Positions 42,257 to 50,825 of a stretch of 64,000 nt of DNA are shown piece after piece (position 1 is the stretch's first letter; each line of letters opens with the position of its first letter). Source of the stretch: JAIBJN01 sp963842305 (lineage in GTDB: Bacteria > Actinomycetota > Thermoleophilia > Gaiellales > Gaiellaceae); NCBI GenBank assembly GCA_963842305.1, contig CAWJFW010000002.1, positions 682,001 through 746,000 on the forward strand, written 5' to 3'. The notes under the pieces were generated by a model. It searched no databases, was not told the origin of the DNA, and worked only from the letters and a program-made list of their open reading frames with translations. The translations under genes and the position numbers were made by a program.

Positions 42257-43806
42257 CTGAGATCGCCGTGGGACGGCGGCGCCTGGTATTCGGCGCGCTG
42301 CTGCTCGTGCTGTTCGTCGCGGCGCTCGACCAGACGATCGTGGCGACGGCGCTGCCGACAATCGTCGGCGAGCTGGGCGGCTTCGAGCACCTCTCGTGGG
42401 TGGTCACCGCGTACCTGCTGGCATCGACGGTGGTGGGACCGATCTACGGGAAGCTGGGCGACATGTATGGGCGCAAGCGCGTCCTGCAGGCCGCGCTCGT
42501 GCTCTTCCTGGCCGGCTCCACGCTGTGCGGGCTCGCCGGGAGCATGCTGGAGCTGATCGTCTTCCGCGCGGTGCAGGGGCTCGGCGGCGGCGGCCTGATC
42601 GTCGTCTCGATGGCGGTCGTCGGGGACATCGTCGCCCCGCGCGAGCGCGGCCGCTACCAGGGCCTGTTCGGCGGCGTCCTCGGCGTCGCGGTCGTCGCCG
42701 GGCCGCTGCTCGGCGGCTTCTTCGTCGACAACCTCTCCTGGCGCTGGATCTTCTACATCAACCTGCCGCTCGGCCTCGTCGCGCTGGCGGTGATCTCGAG
42801 CGTCCTCGAGTCGCGGCAGGTGACGGAGCTGTGCCGGATCGACTGGCTCGGCACGCTCGTGCTCGCGGTGGGGCTGTCGGGGGTCATCCTCTACACGAGC
42901 CTCGGCGGGACGAGCTACGCCTGGGATGCGCCGTGGATGCTCGCGGCGATTTCCGCGAGCGTGGCGCTGCTCGCGCTCTTCCCGCTCGTCGAGGCGCGCG
43001 CCGCGGAGCCGATCGTGCCGCTCGAGCTCTTCCGCAACGCCACCTTCCGGACGACGAGCGCGATCGGCTTCGGGATCGGGTTCGCGCTCTTCGGCTCCGT
43101 GACGTTCATCCCGGTCTACCTCCAGATCGTCAAGGGCTACAGCGCCACCGCCTCGGGGCTGCTGCTAACGCCGATGATGCTCGGCGTGCTCGTGACCTCG
43201 ACTGCGAGCGGCTTCCTGATCTCGCGCTATGGGAGCTATCGCCGCTTCCCGCGCGCCGGCACGGCGCTCGCGGCGGTCGCGCTCTACCTGCTCTCGACGC
43301 TCGAGCCGGGAACCGCGACGTGGGTCGCAGGCCTGTACATGCTGCTCCTCGGCCTCGGGCTCGGGCTGGTGATGCAGGTGCTCGTGCTCGCCGCGCAGAA
43401 CGCGGTCGACTACCGGCTCCTTGGCGTCGCCACCTCGAGCGCGCTGCTGTTCAGGCAGGTCGGCGGCTCGATCGGCGTCTCCGTCTTCGGCGCGATCTTC
43501 ACGAACCGTCTCGGCCTGGAGCTCGCGGACCGCCTCCCGCCTGGCACGCACGCCCCGACCGACGCAACCCCCGCCGCGATCGAGCAGCTTCCTACCGCGA
43601 TCAACGCCATCTACGCGGCAGCCGTCGCCGCCGCACTCCACCCCGTCTTCCAAACCGCGGCTGCCGTGATGGTCGTCGCGTTTGCGCTGAGCTGGCGCCT
43701 GCGCGACGTGCCGCTGCGCGAGACGACGCAGGCTCCAGTCGGGGCCTCGGAGCGCGAGCCGCGAACGCTCGCAGGATCGAGCCCCTTCGCCCGGACGGAG
43801 CCATGA
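42253..43806 (+). CDS. DHA2 (EmrB/QacA) family multidrug exporter
   Basis: 517 residues and fourteen membrane helices. RRRLVFGALLLVLFVAALDQTIVATALPTI is the classic DHA2 start (motif D1). The A motif GKLGDMYGRKRVL and motif B/C region RAVQGLGGGGLIVVSMAVVGDIV follow, then GPLLGGFFVDNLSWRWIFYINLP. It is a drug/proton antiporter of unknown specificity. The TTG at 42253 has GGGGCGGAG upstream and overlaps the SDR remnant. The following ABC fragment overlaps its stop (ATGA). Confidence 0.93.
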   Translation: MTEIAVGRRRLVFGALLLVLFVAALDQTIVATALPTIVGELGGFEHLSWVVTAYLLASTVVGPIYGKLGDMYGRKRVLQAALVLFLAGSTLCGLAGSMLELIVFRAVQGLGGGGLIVVSMAVVGDIVAPRERGRYQGLFGGVLGVAVVAGPLLGGFFVDNLSWRWIFYINLPLGLVALAVISSVLESRQVTELCRIDWLGTLVLAVGLSGVILYTSLGGTSYAWDAPWMLAAISASVALLALFPLVEARAAEPIVPLELFRNATFRTTSAIGFGIGFALFGSVTFIPVYLQIVKGYSATASGLLLTPMMLGVLVTSTASGFLISRYGSYRRFPRAGTALAAVALYLLSTLEPGTATWVAGLYMLLLGLGLGLVMQVLVLAAQNAVDYRLLGVATSSALLFRQVGGSIGVSVFGAIFTNRLGLELADRLPPGTHAPTDATPAAIEQLPTAINAIYAAAVAAALHPVFQTAAAVMVVAFALSWRLRDVPLRETTQAPVGASEREPRTLAGSSPFARTEP

Positions 43807-44036
43807 GTGCGCTGACCGCAGAGGGGTTGACTCGGCGCTTCGGAGATCTCGTTGCGGTAAACAACCTGACGTTCGAGGTTCCCGACGGTGCTGTCATCGG
43901 ATTCGTGGGCCCGAATGGATCGGCGAAGTCGACGACGATCCGCGTCCTACTGGGTCTGATTAGACCGAGTGGCGGAACGGGGACGGTTCTGGGCGAGTCG
44001 ATCGAGCATCCGGAGCGGTTCGCCGACCGCGTGGGC
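43803..44036 (+). pseudogene. Truncated ABC transporter ATPase (N-terminal fragment)
   Basis: About 78 residues of an ABC-2-type drug exporter ATPase: LTAEGLTRRFGDLVAVNNLTF, then a Walker A reading GPNGSAKSTT and LLGLIRPSGGTGTVLGES. The canonical GAGKST lysine loop has Gly changed to Ala. At about 44036 the sequence switches to the C-terminus of an unrelated coiled-coil gene, out of frame, so the signature, Walker B and H-loop are all lost. It overlaps the exporter stop, indicating a former efflux operon. Confidence 0.8.
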
Positions 44037-44113
44037 GCGTTGAGGAGGCGGAATACGCCGTGCTCGACGCTGTCCTTGCGCGGATGGACGCCGACGAGCT
44101 AGCCGCGAAATAG
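44037..44113 (+). pseudogene. C-terminal fragment of a coiled-coil gene (paralog of 37105-37530)
   Basis: The frame reads VEEAEYAVLDAVLARMDADELAAK and a stop. It is nearly identical to the end of the intact coiled-coil protein (EEAQYAVLDAVLARRDADVM). It is fused out of frame to the ABC fragment, marking a deletion endpoint. Confidence 0.75.
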
Positions 44114-44278
44114 CCTAAGGGCCGAGAACCTCGATGTAGAGTCAGCCGAGCTCGCTGCGCAAGCCAGCCAGGCCGAGCGCCGCCTGACGTCGGGAGACTC
44201 ACTACGCGGGATCGCGGCGGCTCCGCGCCGCGTAGTAGGACTCGGCCACCCTGGCGCCCGCCGGCCTCTTGCCGGTCG

Positions 44279-44701
44279 CTAGCTCGGTTCGTGGACGACG
44301 ACCACCGGCCTCTTCGACCGGCGGACGACGTCGGCCGACACGCTTCCGAGAAGCGAGCCGGCGATGCCACCGTGGCCCCGTGTCCCGACGACGACGAGGT
44401 CGGCGTCCCGGCTCTCGGCGATCATCGAGATCTCCTCGGCCGCGTCGCCCTCGAAGACCTCGAACTCCGCCTCGACTCCGGCCTCCTCGGCCATCGTCCT
44501 CGCGGCGTCCTGGGCTGCACGGGCTCGGTCCAGGTGCTCGCTGAGTTTGTGCTGGTAGACGGAGCCACCAAGGAGGTCGGATACGTGCGCGACGGTTACG
44601 ACCAGCACCTTCGCGCCCAGCCGCTTGGCGAGGTCGAAGCCCTCCGAGAGGGCCGCCTCGGAGCCCTTGGACCCGTCCGTTCCGACGACGATCGTTGCCA
44701 T
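44279..44701 (-). CDS. Universal stress protein (UspA family)
   Basis: 140 residues. MATIVVGTDGSKGSEAALSEG at the N-terminus, ADLVVVGTRGHGGIAGSLLGS with the ATP-binding G-2x-G-9x-G(S/T) motif, and RPVVVVHEPS at the end. It is a cytoplasmic nucleotide-binding stress protein. GGAAGGAGGGACCG precedes the ATG at 44701. Confidence 0.93.
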   Translation of the reverse strand: MATIVVGTDGSKGSEAALSEGFDLAKRLGAKVLVVTVAHVSDLLGGSVYQHKLSEHLDRARAAQDAARTMAEEAGVEAEFEVFEGDAAEEISMIAESRDADLVVVGTRGHGGIAGSLLGSVSADVVRRSKRPVVVVHEPS

Positions 44702-44976
44702 CGGTCCCTCCTTCCGTTCGCCGGCCAGGACGTTCCGGGCCGAACCGCGCACACCCTACAGCGACGAATACCCGGCCTGAATCGTGACGCCGGCGAGGGC
44801 CGGCGACCAGTCGTCTGATCGCCCCCACCGACGCCCGTTCACGCCCCGGATGCCCGCCTCCCTGCCGAAACGGGCTGCGCATGAACACTCGGCCGAGGAG
44901 TCCGCAATCCCGCTTGGGCCGTACGCGATTACAGCCTCTCCGTCACGCGGACGCCTTCCGGCGCTTCCGTCGTTAG

Positions 44977-45022
44977 CGGTCTGTCACGCCGGAGGTCGCG
45001 GGTTCGAGTCCCGTCGCTCCCG
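44977..45022 (+). other. 3' fragment of tRNA-Asp(GTC), probable attachment-site remnant
   Basis: From CGGT-CTGTCAC-GCCGG onward the sequence is the anticodon arm (anticodon GTC), AGGTC variable loop, T arm GCGGG-TTCGAGT-CCCGT, acceptor strand CGCTCCC and discriminator G of tRNA-Asp. The 5' acceptor strand (GGGAGCG) and D arm are missing upstream. It is an element-insertion scar of the same kind as the one at 17098. Confidence 0.78.
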
Positions 45023-45265
45023 CTTTTCGAAGTGCCAGCAAAAAAGCCGCCCGTCTTGTCGAAGAGGCGACGACGGCTCCGCGTCGCCGGCTGGCCAGAA
45101 CGAGATCGGCGTCACGCACGTGAGCAGCATGCAGGCGGCGGTTACCAGGGCCACATGTCGCGACCCGAAGTCTCGTCTCCACGGTAGCGAGAGGGTCAAC
45201 CCATCTCGACCGGCTTGGCGCGCGACGGACGCATGAGGCTCGCTCACCGACACCTCTCTGCCTCC

Positions 45266-46219
45266 CTAGTCACCGATGAGAAACCGGCGCACCACGAGGC
45301 GCCAGCACAGGAGCGCTACCGCGATGGGGCCGAGGAACCCGAGCAGCCAGAAGGCGATCGGAGTCTCGATCTGATCGACCATCCAGCCGAAGTTCATGCC
45401 GAAGAACCCCGTGAGGAGCGTGAGCGGCACGAAGATGGTCGCCACGACGCTCACCACATACGCCCGCTCGTTAAGCTGCAGATCGAGCAGCATCGCCAAC
45501 CCGTTCGCGGCGGCGTCGACCGAGGCCAGCAAGCGGTTGACTTGCTCGTACAGACGGTCGAAGTATGGCTCGTCTTGCGTCTCGAAGCCGCGGAGCGCTC
45601 CGATCTCCACGCCGATGCGCGCGAAGACGGCCTGCTCGGCACTGACCCAGCGCCGCATTGTCGCGAGCCGCGAGCCGGCCGCACGGAGCGTCTTCCTCGG
45701 TACGTGCGCGCCGCCGCCCTCGGTCCACGCCATGCCGAGGGCATCCAGCCTCCGCTCGACCTCTCCCAGCGCCTCGGAGGTGGTCACGAGCATCGCCTCG
45801 AGTACCGCGTAGACGACGTATCGCTTGCTCCGTTCCTCAGGCAGGTCGGGGGCGAGGACTGCAGGCAGGGAGACTCGCTCCTCGTGAAGCGTCAGCAGGT
45901 AGTTGCCGGTGACGAGGACACGGACCTCGAGCGGTCGTAAGCGGAACGCGGCCTCGCCGGTTGGCGTCTCCGACTCGGCATAGCAGCGGAGCGCGAAGAC
46001 GACGGACTCTCCGTCGGCGTGGAACGACCGTGATGCGGAGGCATCGCCGGAAAGAGCCAGAGCCGGAAGGACGCGCTCGGGAATCCTCAGCGCATCGACG
46101 AGATCATCACGGCTGGTCTCGCTGAGCGAGACGTCGAGCCAGAAGAAGCGCCCCTGCTCCCGCAGCACAGCGACGCGCTCTCGCACGCCGGCGTCCAGCC
46201 CGGAAAGCGTCTCCGTCAC
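45266..46219 (-). CDS. CorA-family Mg2+ (divalent cation) transporter
   Basis: 317 residues: a large N-terminal cytoplasmic alpha/beta funnel with long helices (LEAMLVTTSEALGEVERRLD, IGALRGFETQDEPYFDRLYE), then two C-terminal membrane helices. The signature TGFFGMNFG (GMN) lies at the end of TM1. It forms a pentameric Mg2+/Co2+ channel in the membrane. The start is GTG at 46219. Confidence 0.93.
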   Translation of the reverse strand: MTETLSGLDAGVRERVAVLREQGRFFWLDVSLSETSRDDLVDALRIPERVLPALALSGDASASRSFHADGESVVFALRCYAESETPTGEAAFRLRPLEVRVLVTGNYLLTLHEERVSLPAVLAPDLPEERSKRYVVYAVLEAMLVTTSEALGEVERRLDALGMAWTEGGGAHVPRKTLRAAGSRLATMRRWVSAEQAVFARIGVEIGALRGFETQDEPYFDRLYEQVNRLLASVDAAANGLAMLLDLQLNERAYVVSVVATIFVPLTLLTGFFGMNFGWMVDQIETPIAFWLLGFLGPIAVALLCWRLVVRRFLIGD

Positions 46220-46281
46220 GCCAACAGATTAGGTCTGCCGCAGGACGCTTCCACAGCGGTGATGCCCGGCCAGCGTGGCGA

Positions 46282-46512
46282 TCAGGCGAAAGCCCCGCGC
46301 CTCGGGTCATGGTGCGAGCGCACCGAGGGAACATCGACCGCCACGAGCTCGGACGAGCGTCCACTCGCGGTCACACATCCCCGGGCCGATTGCCGGCCCA
46401 CGCGTTCGTCGAAGTCGGCTTTGACCTCGGCCTTGCGCTTTTCGCGCAGTGCTCGCCGCGCTTCGCGCGCGGCGGCGTCAGCAGCCTGCTCCGTTGCCTC
46501 GAGCTCATCCAA
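46282..46512 (-). CDS. Possible small charged helical protein (TTG start)
   Basis: 76 residues: LDELEATEQAADAAAREARR, then ALREKRKAEVKADFDERVG and a less ordered tail. A TTG at 46510-46512 has GAGG upstream. Composition supports coding for the first ~45 residues. It is upstream of the CorA gene on the same strand. Function unknown, and it may be a remnant. Confidence 0.35.
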   Translation of the reverse strand: MDELEATEQAADAAAREARRALREKRKAEVKADFDERVGRQSARGCVTASGRSSELVAVDVPSVRSHHDPRRGAFA

Positions 46513-46635
46513 GACCTCAGCGACCGGGCGGCTCTACGCCCCCGGCGTCGGCCCACTTCTGAGCGTGTACACCGATGGTGCCGGCCGCCGTGCGGCACTA
46601 GTCAGTTTCAACCCGGGCCGGTAACACATCCTGGC

Positions 46636-46955
46636 TCAGTGCGACTGGCAGGTCTCGCAGTAGGCGGCCTCGCAGGAGACGGACTCGCCCTCCGCCACGA
46701 GGCGGACGCCGGGCTTACCACAGGCACCGCAGTCCAAGTCGGTCGCGGTGACCGGTACCGGCACCCAGCCCGCCGCCCAGTCCGCTAGCTCACGCAAGTC
46801 GAACCGGACGAGTCCGGAGAAAGGCCCTGAGCCTGCTCGGATCAGCTTCGCGACAGGGACGTCCGGCGCGAGGTGCTCAAGTGGTCGGGGATGGGCGGCG
46901 GTCGCGGTCGCGGCATCCTCCTCCGCCGTCCAGCCGGTCTCCGCTGACCGCTTTG
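46636..46955 (-). pseudogene. C-terminal fragment paralogous to the phage-type zinc-ribbon protein
   Basis: The frame reads VAKLIRAGSGPFSGLVRFDL, then RELADWAAGW, CGACGKPGVRLVAEGES and CETCQSH before the stop. It aligns along about 75 residues with the C-terminus of the protein at 37775-38515. No start codon is in frame before the stop of the neighbouring endonuclease IV-like gene, and the N-terminal Cys/His motif is missing. Confidence 0.7.
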
Positions 46956-47780
46956 CTACCTCACCGGAGTCCCGAGAAGAATGGAGCGGATCGCCTGGCT
47001 CGATTCCTCGTCCGGCGATTCGCTGATGACCGTAGCTGGCCGCTCGAAACGGCCAAGCGCTGAGGCCAGCGGTTCGGCCCGCAGCGTCCCCTCGCCGTAG
47101 GAAAGATGTCTTACCTCATTCCTGTTCGCGTACGCGATGTCGGAGAAGTGGATGTGGAAGGGCGCGCCGGGCTCGAGGACTGCGTCGGCGCGGGCGAGCG
47201 CCTCGGCGAAGGCCTCGGCCTCGACGTAGGCGCCGTCCGACGTCGCGTGCATGTGGGCGAAGTCGAGGACCGGGCGGACCCAGTCCAACCGCTCCGCGAT
47301 CCAGATGACGTCGTCGAGGCTCCCGAGGTCGCGGACGCGGCCCATCACCTCGATCCCGAAGGGGACGGCCCGGCCCTTGCCCTCGAGGCGCTCCCGCAGG
47401 ATGCCGAGCTGCTCGACGACCGACGCCAGCGCCGTCTCGCGCTCGCGGCCGAGGTAGAAGCCGGGATGGAAGACGACGATTTCGGCTCCGCATGCGACAG
47501 CGACGCCGGCGGAATGGTCGAGCATCCCCGTGGCCATGTTGTACTTCTTGTCCCGCTCGACATGGCCCATGAAGCCGGCAATCGGCGCGTGCACGGAGAG
47601 CGCGACGTCGGCCTCGAGGGTGAGTTTGCCGAACCGCTCAGCCCAGGGATAGTCCATCCAGAACTTGCCCTCGAAGTCGATCTCGCAGGCCGTGTAGCCA
47701 CGTTCCCGGAGGAGCTCGACCGCCGCCTCGGGGCTCTCCCGCGAGGGGACGCGGGCCGGGCCGATCCGGGTCAGCGCCAT
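46956..47780 (-). CDS. Endonuclease IV/xylose-isomerase-like TIM-barrel protein
   Basis: 274 residues. CEIDFEGKFWMDYPWAERFG, LSVHAPIAGFMG (metal His), IVVFHPGFYLGRERE (metal His), PFGIEVMGRV (metal Glu), PVLDFAHMHATSDG (Asp/His), IHFSDIAYANRN and TVISESPDEESSQAI. The metal ligand pattern is that of AP endonuclease IV-like enzymes; sugar-phosphate isomerases of the same fold are the alternative. A C-terminal copy truncated by the recombinase element lies at 12829-13005. ATG at 47780. Confidence 0.88.
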   Translation of the reverse strand: MALTRIGPARVPSRESPEAAVELLRERGYTACEIDFEGKFWMDYPWAERFGKLTLEADVALSVHAPIAGFMGHVERDKKYNMATGMLDHSAGVAVACGAEIVVFHPGFYLGRERETALASVVEQLGILRERLEGKGRAVPFGIEVMGRVRDLGSLDDVIWIAERLDWVRPVLDFAHMHATSDGAYVEAEAFAEALARADAVLEPGAPFHIHFSDIAYANRNEVRHLSYGEGTLRAEPLASALGRFERPATVISESPDEESSQAIRSILLGTPVR

Positions 47781-47829
47781 GTCTGGCCCAGGCTACTGGT
47801 CCGTCCGATCCCCTGGCTACCTTCAGCGC

Positions 47830-48069
47830 ATGGCCAAGCGACCTTCGCGGATCGACTTGCTCGAGCTGGACATCGACCTGCGACTTGCCGACCTCTGGGG
47901 CGAGGCCTGCGGCGTCGCCGAGTGGAACCTCGAGGTCGTCGCTGCCTTCCTCCGGGCGGCCTACGGAAAGGGTTACTGCGACGCCCTGACCGAGGATGCG
48001 CCGGGGAGCCTCTGCCGGGATCACGGCTACCGGATCCCGGATCGCCGGCACGCGGCTACTCCCGAGTAA
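47830..48069 (+). CDS. Small hypothetical protein
   Basis: 79 residues: MAKRPSRIDLLELDIDLRLA, then VAEWNLEVVAAFLRAAYGKGYCDALTE and a C-terminal RDHGYRIPDRR. It looks soluble and helical, and I recognise no named domain. It is divergent from the endonuclease IV-like gene and 28 bp before ccmE, so it may lead the cytochrome c maturation operon. Confidence 0.6.
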   Translation: MAKRPSRIDLLELDIDLRLADLWGEACGVAEWNLEVVAAFLRAAYGKGYCDALTEDAPGSLCRDHGYRIPDRRHAATPE

Positions 48070-48097
48070 CCCCAGCACTGGCCGCTAAACTCGGGGC

Positions 48098-48487
48098 GTG
48101 GCAAGACGGCGCAACCCGGTGCGCCTCGTCGTCGCGCTTTCCGTCGCGGCGGTGCTGGCGGTCTTCCTCATCTGGACGAGCCTGGCGGGAGGAACGCCGT
48201 CGCTCCAGCCGAGCCAGCTCGACGGGGCGGACGGTGAGGTCGGCCTCGCGGGCATCGTCGTCGGGCCGGTCGAAGGCGACGCGCGAGCCGGGGGCCTCGA
48301 GTTCATCCTCCGCGACATCGAGGGCTCGAGCACCGTCCCGGTCGTCTACACGGGATCGGTACCCGACCTCTTCAAGGTCGGTCGCGAGGTCTACGTGAAG
48401 GGCCAGGTCACCGACGGCACGTTCGTGGCGACCGAGGACTCGCTCGTCACGAAATGCCCGTCGAAGTACGCGCCTGAAGGCGACTAG
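48098..48487 (+). CDS. ccmE: CcmE heme chaperone, Cys-type (CxxxY)
   Basis: 129 residues: one N-terminal anchor (VRLVVALSVAAVLAVFLIW), then the OB-fold domain with LAGIVVGPVEGDARAGGLEF, VPVVYTGSVPDLFKVGREVYVKG and VTDGTFVATEDSLV. The heme-binding site reads KCPSKY, with Cys120 and Tyr124. Classical CcmE uses His in HxxxY; a CxxxY form is known from Desulfovibrio and archaea. It holds heme outside the membrane and passes it to CcmF. The GTG at 48098 starts an operon with ccmF. Confidence 0.92.
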   Translation: MARRRNPVRLVVALSVAAVLAVFLIWTSLAGGTPSLQPSQLDGADGEVGLAGIVVGPVEGDARAGGLEFILRDIEGSSTVPVVYTGSVPDLFKVGREVYVKGQVTDGTFVATEDSLVTKCPSKYAPEGD

Positions 48488-48490
48488 CGC

Positions 48491-50491
48491 ATGCCCGAGC
48501 TGGGCCGCGCCGCCCTCGTTGCCGCCTTCGGCCTGATCCTCTACGCGGGCGTCGTGGGCGGCTATGCCGCTTGGCGCGGGCGTCGACGTCTGCACGACTC
48601 GGCCGCGAACGCGCTCTACGCGGCATTCGCGGCGGTCGGTGTCGCCGCACTCGTCCTGCTCGTCGCGCTCGCCGACCGTGACTTCTCGTTCGAATACGTC
48701 GCCCGCTCGACGAGCCGCGAGCTCCCGCTCGGCTACACGCTGGCCGCCTTCTGGAGCGGCCAGGAAGGGTCGCTCCTCCTCTGGCTGCTCGTCCTTACGG
48801 GCGCCGCCTCGGCCGCTATCGCACTCAACCGCAAGCTCGTGCGGGAGGTGCTCCCCTGGACCGTCCCGATCGTCGCCGGAATCGCGTTCTTCTTCGCGTT
48901 CCTGCTCGTCGCGGTGGCAAGCCCCTTCGCCACTCAGGCAGCTCCGGCCGACGGGGCGGGGATGAACCCCAGCCTCCAGAACCCGTACATGATCGCCCAC
49001 CCGCCGATGCTCTACCTCGGCTACGTCGGGCTGACGATCCCGTTCGCCTTCGCAATGGCGGCTCTCGCCTCGAGACGCGTGGACGAGCGGTGGACCGTCG
49101 TCACGCGGCGCTGGACACTGGCCGCCTGGACGTTCCTCGGCGTCGGCATCCTCCTCGGCGCCAAGTGGGCGTACGAGGAAGTGGGCTGGGGCGGCTGGTA
49201 CGCATGGGATCCCGTCGAGAACGCCGCGCTCATGCCGTGGCTCGTCGCCACCGCGTTCCTCCACTCGGTGATGGTGCAGGAGAAGAAGAACATGCTGCGC
49301 GTCTGGAACGTCATCCTCGTCGCCGGGGCCTTCGCTCTTTCGCTCTTCGGGACGTTCCTGACGAGGAGCGGGGTGATCAGCTCGATCCACAGCTTCACCC
49401 AGTCGTCGATCGGGCCGTTCTTCCTGGGCTTCATCGCAGTCGTCGTCGCGCTTTCGATAACGCTGATCCTCTCGCGACTCTCGCTGCTCAGATCGCCGAC
49501 GCGGCTCGAGTCGCTCGTCTCGCGGGAGGCGGCCTTTCTCTACAACAACCTGTTCCTCGTCGCGCTCGCGCTCACGATCCTCTGGGGAGTCGTCTACCCG
49601 CTCATCTCCGAGGCCGTGCGAGGTGTCGCCGTCTCCGTCGGCGCGCCGTACTACGACTTTTTCGCCATCGTCTTCGGGCTGCCGCTGGTGCTTCTCATGG
49701 GCATCGGCCCCGTGGTCGCCTGGCGACGGGCTTCGCTTCGCTCGCTCGCATATCAGCTGGCCTGGCCGGTGGGGGTCGCGCTTGCCGCCGGGGTCCTACT
49801 TCTGCTCGCGGGAGCTGGGTCGAGCGTCGTCGGCCTCGTCGGCTACACCTTCGCGGCGTTCGCCCTGACGACGATCGTCCTCGAGTTCATCCGTGGCACG
49901 CGGGCCCGCAGGTCGATCGGAGGCGGCGGCTGGTGGGACGCTTTCTCGGGGCTGGTGGCGCGCAACCGGCGCCGGTACGGGGGGTACATCGTCCACATGG
50001 CCATCGTCGTGCTCGTCATCGGCGCCGTCGGGATCGGCGGCTTCTCCACCACCGTGAGCCCGCCGCCGCAGCTCGCGCCCGGCGAGTCGATGACGGTCGG
50101 CGACTACCGGCTCGTCTACACCGGAAGCAGCGAGCGCCGCGGCGCCAATGCTCAGGAGGTGCGCGCGAACCTCGACGTCTACCGGGGCGATGACCGGGTG
50201 GGGACGATGCAGGCCGGCAAGAACTCCTACTTTGCGGAGGAGCAGACCTCGAACGAGGTGGGCATCCGGACCGATTGGCTGCGCGGGGAGGATCTCTTCG
50301 TGATCGCCGATCGCTTCTACCCGGACGGCTCCGTCGTCCTGAAGGTGATCGTCAACCCGCTCGTCAACTTCATCTGGCTCTCCGGTCTGATCTTCCTGCT
50401 CGGCTCCGTGGTCGCCATGTGGCCCGATGCGCGCGAGCAGCGTCGGCTGGCGGACCGCCTCGCCGGCGAGGGCGCCGTCGCGCGCGCCTAG
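48491..50491 (+). CDS. ccmF: CcmF heme lyase subunit
   Basis: 666 residues and about fourteen membrane helices. The WWD heme-handling signature is WGGWYAWDPVENAALMPWLV at about 233-252. Histidines in PPMLYLGYVG-type and AFLHSVMVQE segments flank it, as in the family. It attaches heme to apocytochrome c at the outer face. It starts 3 bp after the ccmE stop and is followed by a CcmI-like gene, forming a compact cytochrome c maturation operon. CcmA-D and CcmG are not in the window. Confidence 0.95.
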   Translation: MPELGRAALVAAFGLILYAGVVGGYAAWRGRRRLHDSAANALYAAFAAVGVAALVLLVALADRDFSFEYVARSTSRELPLGYTLAAFWSGQEGSLLLWLLVLTGAASAAIALNRKLVREVLPWTVPIVAGIAFFFAFLLVAVASPFATQAAPADGAGMNPSLQNPYMIAHPPMLYLGYVGLTIPFAFAMAALASRRVDERWTVVTRRWTLAAWTFLGVGILLGAKWAYEEVGWGGWYAWDPVENAALMPWLVATAFLHSVMVQEKKNMLRVWNVILVAGAFALSLFGTFLTRSGVISSIHSFTQSSIGPFFLGFIAVVVALSITLILSRLSLLRSPTRLESLVSREAAFLYNNLFLVALALTILWGVVYPLISEAVRGVAVSVGAPYYDFFAIVFGLPLVLLMGIGPVVAWRRASLRSLAYQLAWPVGVALAAGVLLLLAGAGSSVVGLVGYTFAAFALTTIVLEFIRGTRARRSIGGGGWWDAFSGLVARNRRRYGGYIVHMAIVVLVIGAVGIGGFSTTVSPPPQLAPGESMTVGDYRLVYTGSSERRGANAQEVRANLDVYRGDDRVGTMQAGKNSYFAEEQTSNEVGIRTDWLRGEDLFVIADRFYPDGSVVLKVIVNPLVNFIWLSGLIFLLGSVVAMWPDAREQRRLADRLAGEGAVARA

Positions 50492-50495
50492 CGAG

Positions 50496-50825
50496 GTGGA
50501 AGTGGTTGCCCTGGCCCTTGGCGCGCTGCTCGCGGTCGCCTGCGTCGTCTACGTCGCCGGGCCGCTTCTCCGCTCGACCCGCGGGGACTCTCTTCCCGCG
50601 CCTGCGCCCGAGGAGGAGGGCCGTCTGAGACTCCTCGAGGAGCGTGACCGAGTCCTCGCCGCGCTCAAGGAGCTCGAGTTCGACCACCGGACAGGCAAGA
50701 TTTCCGACGAGGACTACCGCGCCCTCGTCGGCCCTCTCCGACACCGGGTCGGCGAGGTGCTGCAGGCCCTCGAGCATGAAGAGCGTCCGGACCGGGAACG
50801 AGAAGAGATCGATGCCAGTCGTTGA
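50496..50825 (+). CDS. CcmI/CycH-like short protein
   Basis: 109 residues from the GTG at 50496: one N-terminal membrane helix (VVALALGALLAVACVVYVAGP), an acidic linker, then RLRLLEERDRVLAALKELEFDHRTGKISDEDYRALVGPLR. The ELEFDxxxGKxSDEDY motif is the N-terminal CcmI (CycH) signature; the TPR part of long CcmI proteins is absent. It likely helps apocytochrome delivery to CcmF. It overlaps the next gene by 14 bp. Confidence 0.82.
   Translation: MEVVALALGALLAVACVVYVAGPLLRSTRGDSLPAPAPEEEGRLRLLEERDRVLAALKELEFDHRTGKISDEDYRALVGPLRHRVGEVLQALEHEERPDREREEIDASR

Noticed and set aside
44962..45253. Small leftward proteins with RRDSNPRP-like text
   Set aside because: They are translations of the tRNA-Asp 3' fragment and its flank.
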